In this document: in pieces, positions 43,365 to 53,409 of the stretch
How the letters are laid out: every line of letters starts with the position of its first letter
How positions within the stretch are numbered: the first letter of the stretch is position 1
Assembly: GCA_963734185.1 (NCBI GenBank)
Contig: CAVTGA010000002.1
Location: 372,001-436,000, forward strand
Length of the DNA stretch: 64,000 bases
Direction: 5' to 3'
Source of the DNA: PALSA-894 sp963734185
Lineage (GTDB): Bacteria; Pseudomonadota; Alphaproteobacteria; Rhizobiales; Xanthobacteraceae
The notes under the pieces: model-generated
Told to the model about the DNA's origin: nothing
What the model saw: only the letters and a program-made list of their open reading frames with translations
Database searches by the model: none
Position numbers and translations under genes: made by a program

Positions 43365-44762
43365 TCAACGACCGACCAGCCGCGCCGCCGACGCGCCGGC
43401 GATGTGGCCGAGCACGGTCGCGGTGAGCAGGCCGTTGCCCGACAGATAGCCGGCGGCCGTGGACCCGGAGAGTCCGGCCGCCGCTCCGCCCGCGGCGAAC
43501 AGGTTTGCGAAGCGAGAGCCGTCCTTGCGCAACACGCGTGCGTCGGTGTCGACCGCCAGCCCGCCCTGGGTATGGAACAGCGCGCCCGTCACCTTGACGG
43601 CGCAATAGGGCGACGCCAGCAGCGGCGTCCGCGAGAAATCGCGGCCGAAGCGGTCGCGTGCGCCAAGTTTGCAGGCATCGACATCCGCCATGGTGGCGGC
43701 GAGAGCGGCGCCCGGCAGCTTGATGGCGTCGGCTAACCCGTCGAGCGTCGGCGCCGTCACGATCGCGCCGGCGCTTTCGGCGTTGCGGAAGTCGAGGAAT
43801 TGGCGCGCGATTGCGGCGATGCGCTCATCGAACACCGAGAACGCGATGCCGCCCGGCTGACGCAGCACCTCGGCCGCCTGCTCGGAATAGCCGTGCGCCT
43901 CGTTGGAGAAGCGTAACCCCTCGCGGTTGACCTGGAAGCCGCCTTCCATGATCGCCGCCCAGGTGATCAGGATGTTGTGCGGCGTCGCGACCGAGCCATG
44001 GCCCTGATAGCCGGAGAGGTGCCGCAGTCTTGCGCCGAGCGCCTCGCCCCACAGCACGGCCTCGCCCTGGTTGCCGGCATGGCCGAAATAGAGCGCATCG
44101 GCCATCTCGGGGATATGACGGCGCACCAGGTCGGGGTTGCCGCCGTAGCCGTTGCAGGCGAGCACCAACACGGCGCAGCCGATGCGCTCGGACTGGCCGT
44201 CGCCGCGGACCGCCTCGATGCCGCGGATGCGCCCGTCCGGATCGGCGAATAACGTCACGGCGCGCCGGCCGCACAAGAGAGGAATGCCGCGCGCCTCGAC
44301 GGCGGTGCGCAGCCGGTCGATCAGCTCGGAGCCGGATCGGCTCGGAAGCCCGTGCATGCGCAACGCCGCATGGCCCGGATAGTTGAAGTCGTCGACCACG
44401 TCGAACGGGATCGCATAGCGGTCGGCAAGCCACTCGACCAGCGCGCCCGACTGCGCCGCCACGGTCCGCGCCAGGCCGGCATCGGGCTCGTGCGCGGCCT
44501 TATGCAGGATATCGGCGGCGAACTGCTCGGCCGAATCCGCGATCCCCTTGGCGCGCTGGAAGCGCGTCGCCGCGGCCGGGATCAGTCCGGCCGAAAGCGC
44601 GGTCGAGCCCGACGGCACGGCGTCGCGTTCGAGCACCACCGTGTCGGCACCCGCCTCCGCCGCCGCGAGCGCGGCACACAGGCCGGCGGCGCCGGCGCCG
44701 ACCACGAGGACCGGCGCCTCGGCGTCGAACGCGATGCCCGCGGCGGGACGCACCGTGCTCAT
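43365..44762 (-). CDS. FAD-dependent oxidoreductase (fumarate reductase/3-ketosteroid dehydrogenase flavoprotein fold)
   Basis: A 465-residue flavoprotein. The Rossmann motif VLVVGAGAAGLCAALAAAEAG is followed by ERDAVPSGSTALSAGLI. The middle capping domain carries GGGFQVNREG-like segments and the C-terminal LFAAGGAAAGLSGSTAAGYLS closes the FAD site. Its start overlaps the stop of the isochorismatase-like gene (ATGA), so it is the last gene of the leftward catabolic operon. It probably oxidises or reduces an unsaturated acid intermediate. Confidence 0.85.
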   Translation of the reverse strand: MSTVRPAAGIAFDAEAPVLVVGAGAAGLCAALAAAEAGADTVVLERDAVPSGSTALSAGLIPAAATRFQRAKGIADSAEQFAADILHKAAHEPDAGLARTVAAQSGALVEWLADRYAIPFDVVDDFNYPGHAALRMHGLPSRSGSELIDRLRTAVEARGIPLLCGRRAVTLFADPDGRIRGIEAVRGDGQSERIGCAVLVLACNGYGGNPDLVRRHIPEMADALYFGHAGNQGEAVLWGEALGARLRHLSGYQGHGSVATPHNILITWAAIMEGGFQVNREGLRFSNEAHGYSEQAAEVLRQPGGIAFSVFDERIAAIARQFLDFRNAESAGAIVTAPTLDGLADAIKLPGAALAATMADVDACKLGARDRFGRDFSRTPLLASPYCAVKVTGALFHTQGGLAVDTDARVLRKDGSRFANLFAAGGAAAGLSGSTAAGYLSGNGLLTATVLGHIAGASAARLVGR

Positions 44763-45343
44763 GCGAGCTCGCGCATCACGTCGGCAATTGTCGCGATGCG
44801 CGCGACCGGCCGCAACGCCTCGATTGCGGTGCGGTGCATCTCCTCGGAGAACGCCGCGCAGCCGTCCTCCAGCACCGTGCAGGCGATGTCGCGCACCTGC
44901 GCGTCACGCACCGTCGAGGCGACGCCGCCATTGGTCACGATCCCGCCGACGATCAGCCGGTCGACGCCGAGCTTGCGCAGCACCCACTCAAGCCGTGTCA
45001 TGTAGAAGGCCGAATAAGCGATCTTCTCGACCGCCACATCGGAGGGGCCAAGCTCGTCCACCAGGGCATGCCCCCAAGAGCCGGGCACAAAGTCGCCTTT
45101 GGCGAGGAACGGCCGCAGCGTCTTGAGATGCGGCGAGATGATCGGCTCGCCGCGGCGGCCCGGCACCAGCGTGAAGTGGGTCGAGACGACCAGCTCGCCC
45201 TTGCCGCGCACGCGCGCGGCGAGCGGTTTCAATCGTGCCGGCAGCGCCGCGATCGCGGCGCTGGTCTGCCCGGCGCGGCCGTAGGCGCCGTCGCGATGCA
45301 GGAAATCGTTCTGCAAGTCGACCAGCAGCAACGCGAGGCTCAT
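44759..45343 (-). CDS. Isochorismatase-like hydrolase lacking the usual catalytic cysteine
   Basis: A 194-residue cysteine-hydrolase-fold protein. The catalytic Asp is in LLLVDLQNDFL and the Lys in VEKIAYSAF. The nucleophile loop, normally TNxCVxST, reads VTNGGVASTVRDA, with Gly at the Cys position. It is coupled by overlap to the hydantoinase A gene upstream and the FAD gene downstream. Amidases such as N-carbamoyl hydrolases belong to this fold and would suit the hydantoinase context, but activity without Cys is uncertain. Confidence 0.82.
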   Translation of the reverse strand: MSLALLLVDLQNDFLHRDGAYGRAGQTSAAIAALPARLKPLAARVRGKGELVVSTHFTLVPGRRGEPIISPHLKTLRPFLAKGDFVPGSWGHALVDELGPSDVAVEKIAYSAFYMTRLEWVLRKLGVDRLIVGGIVTNGGVASTVRDAQVRDIACTVLEDGCAAFSEEMHRTAIEALRPVARIATIADVMRELA

Positions 45344-47394
45344 GGCGCACGCTCCACGATGATGTTGCCGAGCCGGTCGACCCGTCCGCGCAAGCCGGGA
45401 TCGATCACGATCGTCGCGTCGGCCTGCTCGAGCACGGCCGGAGCGGCGATCACGGCGCCGACCGGCAGGTCGAGGCGCGACCACACCGTCGCGTCGTGCC
45501 AGCGCCCGTCGAACCACACCGGCCGCGTGCCGCGCGCCGCCTTGTCGAGCGAGGCATCGGCGGCCGGCGCGAGGGCCGCGAGGTCGAAGTGCCGGGCGGC
45601 GGCCGATCGCCGCGGTGCGCAGCGAAACGATGCGCACCGGAATTCCGGGCAGCAGGCGGCTGAACGCGGCCGAATAGGCTCTCTCGAACGCCGCACGGAT
45701 CAGCGCCTCGGTCACCCGCGTCGTGCCGGCTTCGAGCGTCACCGGCAACGGCACCGCGACGGTGTGGGTCTGGCCGAGATAGTGCATGTCGAGCTCGTAG
45801 GCGACATCGATGCGCTCGACGGCGACACGCGCCGCGTCGACCACCGCCCTCGCCTCCTCGCCCGCCGCAGCCATGCGGCGGTCGAGCGCGGCCGCGTCGA
45901 GCCCTTCGAGCATCAGGTTCACGGTCTGCACCGGAATCGTGGCGCAGGTCGGCGATGACGCAGCCGAGCGCCGACGTGACCCCGGGGAAGCGCGGTACCA
46001 CCGCGCATTTGAGCCCGATGTCCTTGACCAGCGCGCCGGCATGCAGCGCACCGCCACCGCCGAACGGCATGGCGGCGAATCTCCCCGGATCGTGTCCGCG
46101 CTCGATCGAGACCAGGCGGATGGCGCCGGCCATGCGGGCGTCGGCGACCCGGACGATGGCCTCGGCCGCCTGCACCACGTCGAGGCCGAGCGGGCCTCCG
46201 ACGTGCGCCGCGATGGCGCGCTGCGCCGCCTCGACGTCGAGGCGCGCAAGCTTGCCGCCGATCGGGCGCTCGGCGTTGATGCGGCCGAGCACGACATGCG
46301 CATCGGTGAGGGTCGGGCGCTCGTTGCCCTGTCCGTAGCAGGCGGGCCCGGGCCGCGAGCCGGCGCTCTCGGGGCCGACCTGCAACAGCCCGCCGCGATC
46401 GACCGCGGCGATCGAGCCGCCGCCGGCACCGATGGTGGCGATCTCGATCATCGGCGTGCGGATGACGAGGCCGAAATCGATGGTGCTCTGCGCGGCGAGC
46501 GCGGGCTTGCCGGCCGCCGACCACCGAGACGTCGAACGAGGTGCCGCCGAGGTCGCAGGTGATCACGTTGTCGAAGCCGGCCGCGCGCGCGATGGCCGCG
46601 CCGGCGATCACGCCGGCCGCCGGGCCCGAGAGCGCGGTGCGCACCGGCAGGCGGCGCGCGGTCGCGGTCGACATCACGCCGCCGTTCGATTGCACGATGT
46701 GCAGCTGGCCGGCGAAGGACTGCTGCTGCAGCGCATCTTCGAGCCGCGCCAGATACCGGCCCACCACCGGCTGCAGATAGGCGTTGAGCGCCGTGGTCGA
46801 GGAGCGCTCGAATTCGCGGATCTCCGGCAGCACCTGATGCGACGCCGCGACATGGTCATTGGGCCACACGGCGCGTGCCGCTTCGAGCGCGGCGTGCTCG
46901 TTGGCGGCGATTGGCATAGGCGTTGATGAAGATGATGGCGAGCGCCTCGGCGCCTTGTGCGGCAAGGGTTGCGGCGGCGGCACGCACGTCCGCGGCGGCG
47001 ACGGCGCGGCGGATCGTGCCGTCGGCGAGCGTGCGCTCGTCGACTTCGAGGCGCATGTCGCGCTCGGCGATGGGCACGAAGTCGCCCCACAGGCCCCAGG
47101 TGCGGCGACGGTCGCGCCGGCGCATCTCCAGCACGTCACGGAAGCCGCGCGTGGTGATGACGCCGATGCGCGGTCCGCGGCGTTCGAGCAGCGTGTTGGT
47201 GCCGACCGTGGTGCCGTGCACGATCGCGCCCACCGCATCGAGCCCACCGAGCGCCGCGAGGCCTTGCAGGAAGCCGGCGGCCTCGTCGCCGCGCTCGACG
47301 GCACCTTGGCGGTGCGGAAAGCGCGCGCCTCCGCGTCGAACAGGAACAGGTCGGTGAACGTGCCGCCGACGTCGACCCCGATCACGCGCGTCAT
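45340..47394 (-). pseudogene. Hydantoinase/oxoprolinase A-like protein, about five frameshifts
   Basis: A reconstructed ATP-dependent hydantoinase A/5-oxoprolinase subunit of about 685 residues. The start MTRVIGVDVGGTFTDLFLFD is typical. In other frames come IVHGTTVGTNTLLERRGPRI, LPEIREFERSSTTALNAYL, CDLGGTSFDVSVV, IATIGAGGGSIAAVDRGGLL, GPACYGQGNERPTLTDAHV and RFAAMPFGGGGALHA. Frame changes fall near 47302, 46914, 46520, 45945 and 45605. The ends overlap neighbours by four bases. The product would open a cyclic amide with ATP. Decay or sequence error remain alternatives. Confidence 0.8.
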
Positions 47395-49075
47395 TGCGTC
47401 TCCACGCCGTAGTCGCGCCGGGCCGCATCAGGCGTGACGTAGCCGAGGCGCACATCGCGGCGTACCGCAGCAGGATCGCGGGTGCGCGGATCGCCGAAGC
47501 CGCCGCCGCCCGGGGTTTCGAGCCGCACCTTGCTGGCCGCGCGCGATCTTCACGTCGGTCACCTTGGAGACGAGCGGCGGCGTGCGCTCGCCCTCCGCGG
47601 TGTCGTAGACGAAGCGGTTGAGCGCGGCCGGTCCGCCGCCATTGACGCCGAACGGCGGAAACTTCCCGCGTTCGCCCAGCAGGAACACGTCGGCGCCGCC
47701 GTGCGCCAGCGCTTCGATCTCGTAGATCGCGCCGAGCCCGCCGCGATGGCGGCCCGGGCCGCCGGAATCCGGGCGCAGCGCCCACTGGGTGAACATCACC
47801 GGATAGAGCGACTCGAGGATCTCGGCCGGCGGGATCGTGGCGGTCGAGATCGGATTGTTGCCGTGGTTGAGCCCGTCGCCTTCCGGATTGCCGCCGAGCC
47901 CGCCGCCGAAGAAGCAGAACATCACCCAGCGCGGCGCCACTCCGGCGCCAGCCGGCGAGCGAGAGCGCGTTGATGGTCGCATAAGGGCTGCCGTTGGCGC
48001 GCTCGGGGGCGACCTTGGCGAAGGCGCCGAACACCGTGTCGATGACGCGCAGGATGGTCTCGGTGTAGCCGCCGACCGGCTTCGGGGCGCTGACGCCGAG
48101 CAGGGTCGTGTCGGGAATGACGAAATCGATCGGCGCGAGGCACCCGGCATTGGCCGGCACGTCGACGAACAGGTGCTTGAGCGCCACGTAGCAGCAGGCG
48201 ACCGCGGTCGAGCGCGCGATGTTGAGCGGGCCGTCGCAGGGCGGGGAGGAACGCGAGAAGTCGAGCCGCATGCGGTCGCGCGCGATGGTGAGATCGAGCG
48301 CGATCCTGAGCGGCCGATCGGTGACGCCGTCATTGTCGAGGAAGTCGTCATACGAGTAGGTGCCGTCCGGCAGGCCTGACGATGTTGGCACGCATCAGCG
48401 CCTCGGCGCGCGCCGTCAGTGCTTCGATCGCTGCCGCGACGGTCGTGTCGCCGTACTCGTCGAGCAGCGCGTGCAGCCGGCGCGTCGCCGAGCTCGATCG
48501 CGTTGAGCTGGCCGTTGAGGTCGCCCCAGTTCGACTGCGGCACGCGCGAGTTGGCGCCGAGGATGTCGACGATGTCGTGCTGCAGCACGCCCGCGCGGAC
48601 GAGTTTCACCGGAGGGACGCGGAAGCCCTCCTGGAAGCTCTCGGTCGCCTTGGCGTTGAAGTTGCCCGGCACATTGCCGCCGACGTCGAGCCAGTGGCCG
48701 ACCGAGGCGAGCCAGGCGAACACCTTGCCGCTCGCGCATCACCGGCCGCACCAAGCGGAAGTCGTTGAGATGCGTGCCGCCGTCATAGGGGTCGTTGAAC
48801 AGGTAGATGTCGCCGGCATCGAGAGCGCCGTCGCGCGCGACCTTGTCGATCACCGCCTTGACGGCGAACGCCATGGCGCCGACGAAGATCGGCAGCCCGG
48901 ACGTCCCCTGCACCAGGGTCGCGCCGGTCTCGGCATGGTAGAGGCCGTGGCAGGCGTCGTGCGCCTCGGCAATGATCGGGTTGAAGGCCGAGCGGTAGAG
49001 CGTCGCGTCCATCTCGTCGGCGATCTGGACCAGGCGGCCGTTGAGCACCGCGAGCGTGACCGGATCGAGCGTCAT
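47391..49075 (-). pseudogene. Hydantoinase/oxoprolinase B-like protein, about five frameshifts
   Basis: Partner of the A subunit, about 560 residues after reconstruction. The start is MTLDPVTLAVLNGRLVQIAD, followed by GDIYLFNDPYDGGTHLNDF. In other frames are VGHWLDVGGNVPGNFNAKAT, VPQSNWGDLNGQLNAIELG, FSRSSPPCDGPLNIARSTAV, RHRGGLGAIYEIEALAHGGA and the Gly-rich end LETPGGGGFGDPRTRD. Shifts lie near 48735, 48483, 48378, 47950 and 47540. Its stop overlaps the A-subunit start and its start overlaps the PEP mutase-like stop. Confidence 0.8.
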
Positions 49076-49985
49076 CGCTTGCGTCCGGCCTTGCTTTCGA
49101 TGCCGGCGGCCGGCTCCTCGGCGGCGTAGCGCTTGCCGCGTGCCAGCATCTCGGGCGTCCCGACGAGCTCGTTGAGTAGCGGCGAAGTCGAGCATGCGGG
49201 CGCGGAACGGCTCGGTGGTGCCATGCGCGGCGAGCGAGGCGTAATACTCGGTCGCCGTCTTGGCGAGCGCGCGCACGATGCCGCCGGGGAAGATCACCAG
49301 CGCGAAGCCGAGCGCTTCCAGCTCGGCTGCCGGCAGGATCGGGGTCTTGCCGCCCTCGACCATGTTGGCCATCAGCGGCACCGACTGGCCCAGCGCCGCG
49401 ACAACGCGCCCAAGCTCGTCACGCGTCTTCGGCGCCTCGACGAACAGCAGGTCGGCGCCGGCCTGCGCGTAGAGGGCGGCGCGTTCGATCGCGCGCTCGA
49501 AGCCCTCGACCGCGACCGCATCGGTGCGGGCGACGATGAGCGTCGCGTCGGAGCGCCGCGCGTCGACCGCCGCCCTAACCTTGCCGGCCATCTCGGCGGC
49601 GGAAACCAGCGCCTTGCCGTCGAGGTGCCCGCAGCGCTTGGGAAAGTCCTGGTCCTCGAGCTGGATCGCGCTCGCCCCGGCGCGTTCCAGCGCCCGCACG
49701 GTGCGCTGCACGTTGAGGGCGTTGCCGTAACCGGTGTCGGCGTCGACCATCGAGCGCCGCATCGACGCGGTCGCGGATCAGGCCGACGGTCTCGACCACC
49801 TCGCTCATCGAGACGAGCCCGATGTCGGGGCGGCCGAGGCGCGTATAGGCGATCGCGGCGCCCGACACATAGAGGGTGTCGAATCCGGCCGCATCCGCGA
49901 TGTGCGCCGTCAAGGCATCGTAGACGCCCGGCGCCACCACGATCGGAGGGCGGGCAAGGCGGGCGCGGAGCGGCTGTTCGGGCAT
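49072..49985 (-). pseudogene. Isocitrate lyase/PEP mutase-family protein, two frameshifts
   Basis: A reconstructed (alpha/beta)8-barrel lyase of about 305 residues. The N-terminal part has PPIVVAPGVYDALTAHIADA and FDTLYVSGAAIAYTRLGRPD. After a shift near 49757 come MVDADTGYGNALNVQRTV (metal Asp), LEDQDFPKRCGHLDGK with the Cys-Gly-His loop of 2-methylisocitrate lyase-like enzymes, and VARTDA. A second shift near 49188 precedes the last 35 residues. The likely role is C-C bond cleavage of a keto or hydroxy acid in the same catabolic operon. Confidence 0.8.
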
Positions 49986-49986
49986 G

Positions 49987-50694
49987 TCACAGTCCAAGGT
50001 AGGCGCGCCTGAGCTCGGGGTTAGCACGGATCTCGGCCGAGGGGCCGGACATCACGATGCTACCACGTTCGATGACGTAGACGCGGTGCGCGACGTCGAG
50101 GCTCTGCACCACGTTCTGCTCGACCAGCAGGACCGAAAGCCCGTCGGCGTTGAGGCGCCCGATCAGCGCGAACAGCTCCTCGACCAGGAGCGGCGAGAGC
50201 CCGAGCGAAGGCTCGTCGAGGATCAGGAGCTTCGGCTCGGCCATCAGGCCGCGGCCGATGGCGAGCATCTGCTGCTCGCCGCCGCTGAGCGTGCCGGCGT
50301 ACTGCGCCTGGCGCTCGGCCAGCCGCGGAAAGATCGCGTAGACGCGCGCGCGGTTCTGCTCGCGCGCACTGCGCGCCCGGGCATAGCAGCCGAGATCGAG
50401 GTTCTCGGCGACCGTCATGTCGGGGAAGATGCGCCGCCCCTCGGGCACATGGATGAGACCGAGCCGGACGATTGCCGAAGGCTTGGCGCGCTCGATCGCT
50501 TCCCCGTCGAAGCGGATTATGCCGGCGCGCGGGCGCAGCACGCCCGACAGGGCCTTGTTGAGTGTCGACTTGCCGGCGCCGTTCGCGCCCAGCACGGCGA
50601 CCACCTCGCCGGATTGAATCGCGAGATCGATCCCGCTGAGGATTTCGGTCGCGCCGTAGCCGGCGGAGAGGCCGCTGACTTGGAGCAGCGTCAT
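49987..50694 (-). CDS. livF: Branched-chain amino acid-type ABC transporter ATPase LivF
   Basis: A 235-residue ATPase. Walker A VLGANGAGKSTLNKALSG, the LivF-specific IHVPEGRRIFPDMTV, signature LSGGEQQMLAIGRGL, Walker B LLILDEPSLGLSP and LLVEQNV H-loop region are all present. It powers import together with LivG. The start overlaps the livG stop. The PEP mutase-like start follows two bases after its own stop, so transport and catabolic genes form one leftward unit. Confidence 0.92.
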   Translation of the reverse strand: MTLLQVSGLSAGYGATEILSGIDLAIQSGEVVAVLGANGAGKSTLNKALSGVLRPRAGIIRFDGEAIERAKPSAIVRLGLIHVPEGRRIFPDMTVAENLDLGCYARARSAREQNRARVYAIFPRLAERQAQYAGTLSGGEQQMLAIGRGLMAEPKLLILDEPSLGLSPLLVEELFALIGRLNADGLSVLLVEQNVVQSLDVAHRVYVIERGSIVMSGPSAEIRANPELRRAYLGL

Positions 50695-51440
50695 GGGCTG
50701 CCTCCGGCCAGCCGCGCGGCCGCGCCATGCCCCAGATACGCTTCGACCACACGCGGGTCGGCGGCGACCGCGGCGGGAGTGCCGTCGGCGATGATGCGCC
50801 CCTCGGCCAGCACATACACGTGCTCCGACAGCGCCATCACCGCCTGCATCACGTGCTCGATCATGAAGATGGTGACGCCGCCGTCGCGGATGGCGCGGAT
50901 CAGCGGGACGATGTCGCGGATCTCCGACGGATTGAGCCCGGCCAGGACCTCGTCGAGCAGCAACAGCTTCGGCTCGGTGGCGAGCGCGCGGGCCAGCTCG
51001 AGGCGCTTGCGCTCCGCGACCGTCAGGTTCGCCGCCGGTCGATTGAGCACGCGCGCGAGGCCGACCTGCGTCGCCACGCGCTCGGCCGCGGCAAGCGCCG
51101 CGCCGCGGGCGGGCCGATGCAGATGCGCCCCGACCGCGATGTTTTCGGCGACCGTGAGGCCGGCGAAAGGCTGCACGATCTGGAACGTACGTGCGATGCC
51201 TTGGCGCGCGAGGATGTGCGGCTCCGTGCCGGTGATGTCGCGGCCGCCATAGCGTACCCTGCCTTCACTCGGCTGCAGGAAGCCGGTGATGACCGCGAAC
51301 AGCGTGGTCTTGCCGGCGCCGTTCGGGCCGATCAGCGCGGTGATGCGGCCCTCGTGCGCCACCAGCGAGGCCTGGTCGACGGCGCGCAGGCCGCCGAAGC
51401 GGCGCGAGACGCGGTCCACGGCGAGCAGCGGCTCAGCCAT
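50691..51440 (-). CDS. livG: Branched-chain amino acid-type ABC transporter ATPase LivG
   Basis: A 249-residue ATPase. Walker A IGPNGAGKTTLFAVITGF, GIARTFQIVQPFAGLTV, a degenerate signature (AANLTVAERKRLELARAL, where Gly-Gly is replaced), Walker B LLLLDEVLAGLNPSE and the H-loop MIEHVM are present. The altered signature is common in LivG-like proteins. It overlaps livM by eight bases and livF by four. Confidence 0.92.
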   Translation of the reverse strand: MAEPLLAVDRVSRRFGGLRAVDQASLVAHEGRITALIGPNGAGKTTLFAVITGFLQPSEGRVRYGGRDITGTEPHILARQGIARTFQIVQPFAGLTVAENIAVGAHLHRPARGAALAAAERVATQVGLARVLNRPAANLTVAERKRLELARALATEPKLLLLDEVLAGLNPSEIRDIVPLIRAIRDGGVTIFMIEHVMQAVMALSEHVYVLAEGRIIADGTPAAVAADPRVVEAYLGHGAAARLAGGSP

Positions 51441-52416
51441 GGCCCGTCTCCGCGGATCGCGACGGCCGGAACCTGTTGCGGACGTCGGTCAGAAGTCCGG
51501 CGATGCCGCGCGGTGCGAACGCCACGACCAGCACCAGCACCACGCCGTAGATCACGAGATCGAGGCCGGGCGCGTGGCCGGTCGCGAGCTTGGCCATTTC
51601 GCCGAGCGATTTCACCACCAGCGCGCCGAGCAACGGCCCGAACACGGTGCCGATGCCGCCGACGATCGGTGCGAGCAGCGCCTCGACCGAGATCCACGGC
51701 CCATAGGCGATGCCGGAATCGACGAACAGGAAGTACTGCACGTAGAAGCAGCCGGCGGCCGCCGTGATGGCGGCGGAGAGCGTCATGGCGGCGAGCTTGA
51801 CGCGAAACACATCGACGCCGAGCGCGCGCGCCGCATCCTCGTTCTCGCGCACCGCGGTGAGCCAGGCACCGAAGCGCGAATGCTCGACCGCGCGCGTCGC
51901 GATCAGCACGACGCCGACGAGCGCCAGGATGATCCAATAGAACGTGGCGCGGCTCTGGAACTGGAACGTGCGCACGCCGACGTCGAGCTTGACCAGGATG
52001 CCGACGCCGGCGCCGGTGATCGGCGCGACGCTCGCCACGATGCGCAGCACTTCGGCGAAGGCGAGCGTCACCAAGGCGAAATACGAGCCGCGCAGGCCGG
52101 AGCGGAACGACAGCGCGCCGACGGCGGCGCCGACCGCGGCGCCCGCAACAATGCCGAGCGCAAAGGCGGCCCAGGCATTGACGCCGTAGCGCATCTGCAG
52201 GATCGCGGTCGCGTAGGCGCCGGTGCCGAAGAACGCGGCGTGGCCGAACGAATACTGCCCGCCATAGCCGCCGAGCACGTTCCAGCCTTGGCCCGCAAGC
52301 GCGATCAGCAGCGCCACGACGAGGAAGTTGAGCACGACGTTCGAGCTGACGACGATCGGCACCAGCGCCAGCAGAGCGATGACCACGAATAGCGGAACGA
52401 CCGCCTGCCGGTTCAT
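51433..52416 (-). CDS. livM: Branched-chain amino acid-type ABC transporter permease LivM
   Basis: A 327-residue permease with eight to ten hydrophobic helices. The LivM hallmark LAGQGWNVLGGYGGQYSFGH follows the second helix, and the loop TAVRENEDAARALGVDVFRV docks the ATPases. ATG 52416 overlaps the livH stop. The in-frame extension upstream lies in livH sequence and is rejected. Confidence 0.92.
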   Translation of the reverse strand: MNRQAVVPLFVVIALLALVPIVVSSNVVLNFLVVALLIALAGQGWNVLGGYGGQYSFGHAAFFGTGAYATAILQMRYGVNAWAAFALGIVAGAAVGAAVGALSFRSGLRGSYFALVTLAFAEVLRIVASVAPITGAGVGILVKLDVGVRTFQFQSRATFYWIILALVGVVLIATRAVEHSRFGAWLTAVRENEDAARALGVDVFRVKLAAMTLSAAITAAAGCFYVQYFLFVDSGIAYGPWISVEALLAPIVGGIGTVFGPLLGALVVKSLGEMAKLATGHAPGLDLVIYGVVLVLVVAFAPRGIAGLLTDVRNRFRPSRSAETGHG

Positions 52417-53285
52417 GCGCGCGCTCCGAACAGCCCGGTCGGCCGCACCAGCAGCACCAGGATAAACAGCAGAAAGATGCCGAGCTGGCCGAGCGACTCG
52501 CCGAAGAAGAAGCCAGCCAGGCTCTCGACCACGCCGATGAACAACCCGCCGAGCAACGCACCCGGCACCGAACCCATGCCGCCGAGCACCACGATGGTGA
52601 AGGCGACCAGCACGTAGGCGTTGCCGACCTGCGGATTGACGTAATAGGTCGGGATCAGCAGGCAGGCGGCGATCGCCAGGCACGCGGTGCCGAGCCCGAA
52701 CGTGACGGCGTAGATGTGCGCGACGTCGATGCCGGCGAGCTCGGCACCGAGCTTCTCCTTGGCGACCGCACGGATCGCTTTGCCGGTATCGGTCTGCGTC
52801 AGGATGAGCCAGAGGATCAGCGCTACTGCGATCATGACGCCGAAGGCGATAAGGCGTGGCAACGAAGGAAATGCGAAGCCGAGATCGACGACCTCGAACG
52901 CGTAGGGCACGTTGATGGTGCGCGTGTCGGAGCGGAACAGGTAGACCAGCCCGTTCTCGATCACGACCGCGATGCCGAGCGTGACGAGCAGGATGTTGCG
53001 GTCCTCGCCGTGCGCCGCCGGGCCGATGATGAAGCGCTGCAGACCGTAGCCGAGCAGGAAGAACAGCGGGGTGAGACCGAGCGCCGCGAGATAAGGATCG
53101 AGCCCGAGCAGCTTGTGGGCGAAGAACGCCGCGAACAGCGCGGCGGTAAGCAAGGCGCCGTGCGCGAAGTTGATGATGTGCAGCACGCCGTAGATCAACG
53201 TCAGGCCGAGCGCGATCAGCGCGTACACGGCGCCGGTCAGCACGCCGTTGAGGATCGCAGAGATCAGGATCGCGGGCGAGAGCAC
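52413..53285 (-). CDS. livH: Branched-chain amino acid-type ABC transporter permease LivH
   Basis: A 290-residue permease with about eight helices. NGVLTGAVYALIALGLTLIY, IINFAHGALL and the ATPase-contact segment DTGKAIRAVAKEKLGAELAG are family hallmarks, and VLGGMGSVPGALLGG follows. I use GTG 53285. An upstream ATG would read out of the palindromic repeat at 53297 and is not credible. The repeat lies between this gene and the binding-protein gene. Confidence 0.9.
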   Translation of the reverse strand: MLSPAILISAILNGVLTGAVYALIALGLTLIYGVLHIINFAHGALLTAALFAAFFAHKLLGLDPYLAALGLTPLFFLLGYGLQRFIIGPAAHGEDRNILLVTLGIAVVIENGLVYLFRSDTRTINVPYAFEVVDLGFAFPSLPRLIAFGVMIAVALILWLILTQTDTGKAIRAVAKEKLGAELAGIDVAHIYAVTFGLGTACLAIAACLLIPTYYVNPQVGNAYVLVAFTIVVLGGMGSVPGALLGGLFIGVVESLAGFFFGESLGQLGIFLLFILVLLVRPTGLFGARA

Positions 53286-53296
53286 GGCTAATTGTT

Positions 53297-53381
53297 CGTC
53301 ATGCCCGGCCTTGTGCCGGGCATCCACGTCTTGCTTGCTGGACGAAAGACGTGGATGGCCGGGACAAGCCCGGCCATGACG
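53297..53381. repeat. Palindromic repeat, family A copy 3 (inverted orientation)
   Basis: Same family as 6727-6812 and 43208-43300 but reversed. It sits between the Liv binding-protein gene and livH inside the leftward operon. As with the peptide operon repeat, this position could set relative expression of binding protein and permease. Confidence 0.85.
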
Positions 53382-53409
53382 GTGGAAAGGCCCAGAGCAT
53401 GCGGCCCGA

